Source: a virus. From it: 28,259 nt of DNA. The notes under the pieces are model-generated. The model searched no databases. It was not told where the DNA came from and worked only from the letters and a program-made list of their open reading frames with translations. Below are positions 25,103 to 28,259 of the stretch, one piece after another. Each line of letters begins with the position of its first letter. Position 1 is the stretch's first letter. The translations under genes and the position numbers were made by a program. The stretch is taken from positions 1 to 28,259 of IMG/VR virus record IMGVR_UViG_3300013137_000079; one strand, written 5' to 3'.

Positions 25103-25120
25103 TGTTTATAGCTATATAAT
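25092..25120 (+). promoter_or_regulatory. Rightward member of a divergent promoter pair
   Basis: Plus strand TTGTTC (25092-25097), 17 bases, TATAAT (25115-25120). The -10 is perfect and the -35 weak, which would fit an activated promoter. The next plausible plus-strand gene begins only at 25701, so any transcript would cross the iteron region and could also prime replication. Confidence 0.35.
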
Positions 25121-25151
25121 ATAAGGATTAAAAGTTCGCTAAAAGTGATAC

Positions 25152-25160
25152 ATTATATCA
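25152..25160 (-). promoter_or_regulatory. Additional TGATATAAT element
   Basis: Minus strand TGATATAAT, identical to the elements before the small terminase and the peptidoglycan-binding gene. It also sits in a short dyad (TGATA/TATCA). No gene starts just downstream, and no good -35 is present, so this is weak. In so A/T-rich a genome one or two chance copies are expected. Confidence 0.25.
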
Positions 25161-25240
25161 TTTAATAATAATAATAGTGCTTAAAAGCGAGTTTTACGCG
25201 TTGTTTTTCACTAGCTTGATTGTGATTTGGGGTTTTTGTT

Positions 25241-25280
25241 AGCTAAAGCAGGCCAAAGCAAGCCAAGGCAGGCCATTACT
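25241..25280. repeat. 10-bp tandem repeats (array 3)
   Basis: Consecutive 10-base units agctaaagca, ggccaaagca, agccaaggca and the start of a fourth (ggcca), pattern RGCYAARGCA. It directly abuts the first GTATAGTAAT-type iteron and is much richer in G+C than its surroundings. Confidence 0.7.
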
Positions 25281-25580
25281 ATACCCTAGATATAGTAATT
25301 TTAAGTATAGCAATAAGTATAGCAATTTTTTTTCAACCTATATTATAAGGATATTTTATATGCATTACTATACCTACTATACTTATTTTTATATATATAA
25401 GTTACTATAGAATAAAGAGTATACACACATAGCACCGTGTAGTATATACTCCATCCAAAGTGTTTGGCACTTTTTCGACAAGGTATAGTAATTTTTAAAA
25501 TATCCTTATATAACAAGCTAAAAACCTCCTACTACACTCTTTTAAGGTATAGTAATTATAGTAAAATAGATATAGTAATT
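25275..25580. repeat. Iteron cluster, consensus GTATAGTAAT, in both orientations
   Basis: Forward copies near 25291-25300, 25305-25314 and 25317-25326 (both with gtatagcaat), 25483-25492, 25547-25556 and 25571-25580; inverted copies at 25275-25284, 25364-25373, and partial ones at 25375-25382 and 25402-25409. Copies at 25275-25283 and 25291-25299 form a 9-bp perfect inverted pair. This density of a 10-base motif is far above chance and is typical of initiator or repressor binding sites. Confidence 0.75.
25344..25510. repeat. 15-bp perfect inverted repeat flanking 137 bp
   Basis: tataaggatatttta (25344-25358) and its exact reverse complement taaaatatccttata (25496-25510) flank a segment containing several iterons, an imperfect hairpin (gagtata 25417-25423 / tatactc 25445-25451) and a short hairpin with a T-run (25457-25475). 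It may allow a large cruciform or loop. Confidence 0.6.
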
Positions 25581-25585
25581 AAAAG

Positions 25586-25594
25586 TTATCCACA
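25586..25594 (+). promoter_or_regulatory. DnaA box (TTATCCACA)
   Basis: A perfect match to the bacterial DnaA consensus TTATNCACA, six bases after the last full iteron copy. It supports host DnaA assisting initiation here. Confidence 0.6.
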
Positions 25595-25612
25595 CCTTCC
25601 CCTTTTTTCTCC

Positions 25613-25641
25613 TTGCTATATTATTATTATTATCTTATACT
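25613..25641 (+). promoter_or_regulatory. Candidate early promoter
   Basis: TTGCTA (25613-25618), 17 bases, TATACT (25636-25641). It would give a leader of about 50 bases before the ATG at 25701. Its location at the edge of the control region fits the early operon, but the region is so A/T-rich that other -10-like sequences exist. Confidence 0.35.
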
Positions 25642-25700
25642 TAATATATAAATAATCCAGTCAATTATTTATATATTATAAAAATATTAAAAATATAACA

Positions 25701-25859
25701 ATGAAATTATCATCATATTATGAAACATATTATAACCAAGCAAGCAATTCTATAAAAGTACGAAACATATATGTAGCACATTTTAAAGAATTGACAGCTT
25801 ACGGATCATCTATGTTAGAGGTCATTACAAAGATATTAAAAACAATAAAATGCAAATAA
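25701..25859 (+). CDS. Small early protein, unknown (52 residues)
   Basis: First gene of the rightward block: MKLSSYYETYYNQASNSIKV..., with VRNIYVAHFKELTAYGSSML and a basic C terminus (KTIKCK). The composition (mixed polar, aromatic) is that of a folded small protein rather than random A/T translation. It overlaps the next gene by ten bases. No Shine-Dalgarno and no family recognised. Early-expressed host takeover or regulation is possible but unsupported. Confidence 0.5.
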   Translation: MKLSSYYETYYNQASNSIKVRNIYVAHFKELTAYGSSMLEVITKILKTIKCK

Positions 25860-25963
25860 AAACAAAACATTTAATAAGCTATCGCAAGTATCATTTCAAA
25901 AGAGGCTTCCTAGTCGCTAGCCTTGTCTATATGATAATCATTATAAGTTTAATAGTAAGATAA
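25850..25963 (+). CDS. Small single-pass membrane peptide (37 residues)
   Basis: Reads MQIKTKHLISYRKYHFKRGF..., then LVASLVYMIIIISLIVR. A basic N-terminal half followed by a hydrophobic segment of about 17 residues indicates a membrane-anchored peptide, positive-inside. It overlaps both neighbours (10 bases upstream, TAATG downstream), which supports translation. Function unknown. Confidence 0.5.
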   Translation: MQIKTKHLISYRKYHFKRGFLVASLVYMIIIISLIVR

Positions 25964-26229
25964 TGGAAACAATACCAATAGAAAATAGAAAATTATTTAT
26001 TTTAGAAAATGCTAAAAAGGTAAATGATTATGTGGATTGCGATGTTATACAAATGGGAATTACAGAATTAGAAAAAGAAAATAAACTGGAGCAAATAATT
26101 TACAAAGCAATGGACTTAAAAAATTATATTATATCCAGGACTGGTGAAACTAAAAATACAAACTTTATAGAGCAAATGATAAATGAGTTGTCATCAATTC
26201 ATATTCAAAAATTATCACTAGGAATTTAA
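25963..26229 (+). CDS. Early protein, unknown (88 residues)
   Basis: An acidic, helical protein (METIPIENRKLFILENAKKV..., with GITELEKENKLEQIIYKAMD). Residues about 60-85 (TNFIEQMINELSSIHIQKLS) form a probable amphipathic helix. It is coupled to the upstream membrane peptide by TAATG and is followed by a strong hairpin (26244-26280). I recognise no family. Confidence 0.7.
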   Translation: METIPIENRKLFILENAKKVNDYVDCDVIQMGITELEKENKLEQIIYKAMDLKNYIISRTGETKNTNFIEQMINELSSIHIQKLSLGI

Positions 26230-26243
26230 TAATAAATAACCCC

Positions 26244-26280
26244 CTCAAAGCTATCATCATTTTCTGGTGGTAGCTATGAG
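26244..26280 (+). other. Strong intergenic hairpin in the early operon
   Basis: CTCA (26244-26247) pairs with TGAG (26277-26280); after one A-A mismatch, AGCTATCATCA (26249-26259) pairs with TGGTGGTAGCT (26265-26275) using two G-U pairs, with loop TTTTC. The stem totals 15 pairs. No U-run follows, so it is more likely a processing, stability or regulatory element than a terminator. Confidence 0.6.
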
Positions 26281-26297
26281 ATGGAATATATAAAATT

Positions 26298-26453
26298 ATG
26301 CAAAAAGAACTAGAATCATTAAAAACAGCTAAAGAAAACACCACCTACCTATTGGAGGACGGTAAAGCCGATTCCTCCATTGATATGCACGGCTTATCTT
26401 ACTGGGCAAGCGAAGTTGAACGCTTGCGAGAACTTATTAAGAATAATTTATAA
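26298..26453 (+). CDS. Small early protein, unknown (51 residues)
   Basis: Reads MQKELESLKTAKENTTYLLE..., then DSSIDMHGLSYWASEVERLR and ends ELIKNNL. It is predicted helical, acidic, with a plausible hydrophobic core pattern. The central part (about 26350-26430) is richer in G+C than its surroundings. It lies 17 bases after the 26244-26280 hairpin and six bases before the next gene. Family unknown. Confidence 0.55.
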   Translation: MQKELESLKTAKENTTYLLEDGKADSSIDMHGLSYWASEVERLRELIKNNL

Positions 26454-26459
26454 AACTAT

Positions 26460-26720
26460 ATGAAAAAATACTACGATGAAAAAGGTAGAAAGGTTTTAGA
26501 TAAACCTCTTAAAAACTATTTTATTAGAGCAGAAGTTGAAGAAGAATATCCTGATTACATTTTTGTTATTAGAGCAAAGACACAAAAACAAGCAGAAAAA
26601 CTAGCACAAAAAGAACTAACAACATCTTACCCCGGTATTTTTGTCGGGAAGTATACAGATAGATTTAGTTGTTATGAAATAACAGCAAACGAGTTATTAC
26701 AAAGATTAACAATAAATTAA
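26460..26720 (+). CDS. Early protein, unknown (86 residues)
   Basis: Reads MKKYYDEKGRKVLDKPLKNY..., then FIRAEVEEEYPDYIFVIRAK (strands), TQKQAEKLAQKELT (helix) and a final FSCYEITANELLQRLTIN. The strand-helix-strand pattern gives a small alpha/beta protein, with an overall layout like small phage regulators or inhibitors of unknown type. It starts six bases after the previous stop, five before the next. No named family recognised. Confidence 0.75.
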   Translation: MKKYYDEKGRKVLDKPLKNYFIRAEVEEEYPDYIFVIRAKTQKQAEKLAQKELTTSYPGIFVGKYTDRFSCYEITANELLQRLTIN

Positions 26721-26725
26721 AACAT

Positions 26726-26935
26726 ATGATTAAACAAAACATAATAGCCCGCTCAATCGCCTATCGCAACGAGCAAGCAATCCGCAAGCTCGTGAATATG
26801 GAAGACAATGTCCTCCACCGAAACGATCCACCCGCTCGTCTTCTACCGTTTGCCAAAGTAAAGAAGACAAAAAAGGAGATATGGAGATTATTTTATAAAC
26901 TGTCTGTATCAACATTAAAAGAATTAAGACCGTAA
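26726..26935 (+). CDS. Small basic early protein, unknown (69 residues)
   Basis: Reads MIKQNIIARSIAYRNEQAIR..., with LVNMEDNVLHRNDPPARLLP and a basic C terminus (VKKTKKEIWRLFYKLSVSTL). It is Arg/Lys-rich and predicted helical, so nucleic acid binding is possible. The nucleotides (26740-26870) are clearly richer in G+C than the neighbouring genes. A minus-strand frame also spans this DNA, but this strand fits the operon spacing. No family recognised. Its stop codon lies inside an 8-bp hairpin. Confidence 0.6.
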   Translation: MIKQNIIARSIAYRNEQAIRKLVNMEDNVLHRNDPPARLLPFAKVKKTKKEIWRLFYKLSVSTLKELRP

Positions 26936-26953
26936 ACATCTTATATTTACGGT
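26929..26953 (+). other. Perfect 8-bp hairpin at the end of the 69-residue gene
   Basis: ACCGTAAA (26929-26936) and TTTACGGT (26946-26953) are exact reverse complements with a 9-base loop; the stop codon is in the left arm. No T-run follows, so transcription termination is not well supported on either strand. Confidence 0.5.
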
Positions 26954-26963
26954 AGAAATCATT

Positions 26964-27053
26964 ATGAAAATATTTTTCTTTGTTTTAATAGTTTTGTTTA
27001 TTGCATTTGTTCGTAGTTTAATAGTTAGTAAAGAGCAGGCAAGCAAAAAATAG
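26964..27053 (+). CDS. Tiny single-pass membrane peptide (29 residues)
   Basis: Reads MKIFFFVLIVLFIAFVRSLI and ends SKEQASKK, TAG stop. About 15 consecutive hydrophobic residues followed by a basic tail make it a plausible membrane peptide. Its last eight codons are nearly identical to codons of the primase gene 400 bases downstream (see the repeat entry), so part of it may be a duplicated fragment. The second DnaA box starts on the base after its stop. Tentative. Confidence 0.4.
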   Translation: MKIFFFVLIVLFIAFVRSLIVSKEQASKK

Positions 27054-27062
27054 TTATCCACA
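27054..27062 (+). promoter_or_regulatory. DnaA box (TTATCCACA), second copy
   Basis: A second perfect TTATCCACA, same orientation as the one at 25586, lying ten bases upstream of the candidate primase promoter. It may link host DnaA level to replicase expression or mark a second initiation site. Confidence 0.5.
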
Positions 27063-27071
27063 TATACTTAG

Positions 27072-27101
27072 TTGCTAATAATAATACTTATATGCTATGC
27101 T
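27072..27101 (+). promoter_or_regulatory. Candidate promoter of the primase leader
   Basis: TTGCTA (27072-27077), 18 bases, TATGCT (27096-27101), with TG at the extended -10 position (tgctatgct). The predicted start, about 27108, would place the 5' arm of the leader pseudoknot (27109-27117) at the very 5' end of the transcript. Confidence 0.4.
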
Positions 27102-27108
27102 AGTGCTA

Positions 27109-27188
27109 TGCACGAGAATACAAAAACTTATTCGTATATAACAACCAGTAGAGGAGAGAGCGATCTCGTGCAACCTCTACTGGTTTTT
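27109..27188 (+). terminator. Terminator hairpin with pseudoknot-capable 5' leader, before the primase
   Basis: AACCAGTAGAGG (27143-27154) pairs perfectly with CCTCTACTGGTT (27174-27185), followed by a T-run (27184-27188): an intrinsic terminator. Within its loop GAGA (27156-27159) and TCTC (27164-27167) close a GCGA tetraloop (GNRA type). In addition TGCACGAGA (27109-27117) is the exact complement of TCTCGTGCA (27164-27172) in the loop; order a-b-a'-b' makes an H-type pseudoknot of 9 and 12 pairs. The long helix can form in both states, so pairing a would compete only with the apical hairpin and could alter termination. The start codon of the primase follows five bases after the T-run. Confidence 0.65.
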
Positions 27189-27192
27189 CTAT

Positions 27193-28259
27193 ATGAATGA
27201 AGAAAAAAAACAAAATAATATACTAGAGCAAGCCTTTGCTTATCATATTAATGGTTTTTCAGTAATGCCTGTTAAGAAAGACAAAAGACCTTTTTTGTCC
27301 TCTTGGAAGCAGTATCAAACAACACTAGCAACAGATGATGAGATATTAAATTGGTTTAAAAATTCTAATGTAAATATCGCAATTATAACAGGTAAAATAT
27401 CAAACTTGACCGTAGTAGATATTGATAATAAAGTTAGTGAAGAGCAGACAAGCAAAATGCTAGCCCTATTTCCCGAAACTTACACGGTGCAAACACCTTC
27501 AAAAGGTTATCATTTATATTATCAATATCAAGAAGGACTTACTATTTCAGCAAATGCTTACTCTCAATATCCTAATGTGGATATCCGTGGCGAGAGTGGT
27601 TATGTAGTAGCACCACCATCTAAAACCGAAACTGGTGAATATATTGTATTAAAAAATCTTCCATTTGCTCCATTTCCTATAAATCTATTCCCGCGAGCAA
27701 AACCTAAAAAAACTTTTACAGAAATGACAACAGCGTCAATAGGAAATCGGAATGATACTCTTGCTTCTGTAATTGGTAAATTATTGAAAGCTACAAAAGA
27801 AGAAGAATGGTTTAATGAGGTTTTACCTGCGGTGCAGAAAATTAATTTAACTTATTCTCCACCATTACCTGATCACGAAGTGTTAACTGTATTTAATAGT
27901 ATTGTTAATAAGGAAAAGCAAAATAGGCAGATAGTATTATCCGATGGGCAAAGAATACCTATAATGAAAAATAAAGCTGGTGTTCCATATATGAATATGT
28001 CAAATGTTATAGCTATATTAAAAGCACATCCAGATTTTAGAGATAAGATACGATATAATACCTTTAAGCAAGTATTAGAGATTGATGGAAAGGAGCTACA
28101 AGATGAAGATACATTGCGAGTACAGCATATATTACAGATTAAATTTGGCTTGCATTCTATAACAAAAGATACAGTTTACTCCGCTTTAGTACATTGTGCT
28201 TATGATAATCGCTATGATGAAGCACAAGATTGGCTTAAATCGCTTGTTTGGGATGGTGA
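27193..28259 (+). CDS. Primase-polymerase (AEP) fused to VapE-type domain, C-terminally cut by window edge
   Basis: 355 codons are visible, with the end outside the window. Residues 1-165 are an archaeo-eukaryotic primase (bifunctional primase/polymerase, PF09250-like): N-terminal AFAYHINGFSVMPVKKDKRP, motif I VVDIDNK (Asp76, Asp78), motif II KGYHLYY (His107), motif III VDIRGESGYVVAPPS (Asp130). Residues about 184-240 resemble a PriCT-type C-terminal module (GNRNDTLASVIGKLLK). Residues about 268-355 (NVIAILKAHPDFRDKIRYNT, then EAQDWLKSLVWDG) match the region ahead of VapE-type ATPases, so a helicase domain is expected just past the window. Such fusions prime and unwind phage or plasmid DNA. 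The start ATG directly follows the leader terminator; no Shine-Dalgarno. Confidence 0.9.
   Translation, partial: MNEEKKQNNILEQAFAYHINGFSVMPVKKDKRPFLSSWKQYQTTLATDDEILNWFKNSNVNIAIITGKISNLTVVDIDNKVSEEQTSKMLALFPETYTVQTPSKGYHLYYQYQEGLTISANAYSQYPNVDIRGESGYVVAPPSKTETGEYIVLKNLPFAPFPINLFPRAKPKKTFTEMTTASIGNRNDTLASVIGKLLKATKEEEWFNEVLPAVQKINLTYSPPLPDHEVLTVFNSIVNKEKQNRQIVLSDGQRIPIMKNKAGVPYMNMSNVIAILKAHPDFRDKIRYNTFKQVLEIDGKELQDEDTLRVQHILQIKFGLHSITKDTVYSALVHCAYDNRYDEAQDWLKSLVWDG

Larger units (their letters stand above)
24971..25700. other. Non-coding control region between divergent operons (candidate replication origin)
   Basis: About 730 bases without a credible gene on either strand, very A/T-rich, between the leftward late genes and the rightward early genes. 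It contains divergent promoters with a palindromic operator, phased 10-bp repeats, repeated GTATAGTAAT-type iterons, a long inverted repeat and a DnaA box (each listed separately). Iterons, an A/T-rich tract and a DnaA box together are the usual ingredients of a theta-type origin; origin function is inferred. Confidence 0.55.
27023..27457 (+). repeat. 26-bp imperfect direct repeat, 409 bp apart
   Basis: Copies at 27023-27048 and 27432-27457 agree at 24 of 26 positions (agttagt and agcaaaa at the ends are identical). Both are read in the same frame, VSKEQASK in the small peptide and VSEEQTSK in the primase, so it looks like a duplicated segment or a recombination scar. Confidence 0.6.

Noticed and set aside
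25464-25655. 63-codon plus-strand frame
   Set aside because: Starts with TTG, consists of iteron and A/T-rich control DNA, and gives a biased Ile/Tyr/Leu/Ser composition without a ribosome site.
26730-26939. 69-codon minus-strand frame opposite the 69-residue early gene
   Set aside because: Antisense to a plus-strand operon with regular 5-6 base gaps. It has no neighbours on its strand.
27109-27188. HDV-like or hammerhead ribozyme
   Set aside because: The a-b-a'-b' order is compatible with a simple pseudoknot, but there is no P4 or catalytic-C junction and no hammerhead core, so only a pseudoknot/terminator is claimed.
1-28259. Recoding of TGA (code 4 or 25) or TAG
   Set aside because: All long conserved genes are complete under the standard code and stop next to the following start; no gene needs read-through of a stop. 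Only the lack of TGA stops is reported.

Overview
The window is one contiguous stretch of an AT-rich tailed bacteriophage genome (Caudoviricetes) or a prophage-like equivalent. Terminase, portal, scaffold, HK97-fold capsid and neck genes occur in canonical order. There is no long tape-measure gene and no tail-tube gene. Instead, a neck adaptor and a beta-rich nozzle-like protein are followed by large fibre and internal-virion-like proteins, so a short-tailed (podovirus-like) particle is the best inference. No integrase, repressor, tRNA, rRNA or CRISPR array was found, so lifestyle is undetermined. The host is not identifiable. Almost no gene has a Shine-Dalgarno sequence, and several candidate sigma70-type promoters place the predicted transcript start at or within a few bases of the ATG (leaderless or near-leaderless). 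All 28 complete gene calls end in TAA or TAG, none in TGA. Perfect DnaA boxes argue for a bacterial host. The standard code fits, because all long frames are intact.

Layout: two divergent blocks meet in a roughly 0.75-0.9 kb repeat-rich control region (about 24.8-25.7 kb). Leftwards (minus strand) runs the late block: small terminase, large terminase, three tiny genes, portal, two small unknowns, scaffold, major capsid protein, an 821-residue beta-rich repeat protein, three small proteins, neck adaptor, nozzle-like protein, a 1016-residue fibre, a glycine-rich/FN3 protein, a peptidoglycan-binding virion protein, a 1011-residue internal-virion-like protein, a 248-residue protein, and a tail fibre that runs off the left edge. 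Most of these genes are separated by only a few bases or overlap by TAATG. Perfect hairpins sit on both sides of the capsid gene.

Rightwards (plus strand) runs an early block of very small genes (52, 37, 88, 51, 86, 69 and 29 codons), followed by a structured leader and a primase-polymerase fused to the start of a VapE-type domain, cut by the right edge. Six of the genes described here are shorter than 60 codons and are easily missed.

The control region is the most interesting part. It holds two divergent promoters facing away from a 28-bp imperfect palindrome, arrays of 10-bp phased repeats, at least nine copies in both orientations of a GTATAGTAAT-like iteron, a 15-bp perfect inverted repeat flanking 137 bp, and a perfect DnaA box. 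A second perfect DnaA box lies beside the primase promoter. The primase leader can form either a 12-bp terminator hairpin or, in addition, a 9-bp helix between its 5' end and the terminator loop, giving an H-type pseudoknot just before the start codon. Together these look like a replication origin with a transcriptional switch and a regulated replicase gene. That functional reading is inference.
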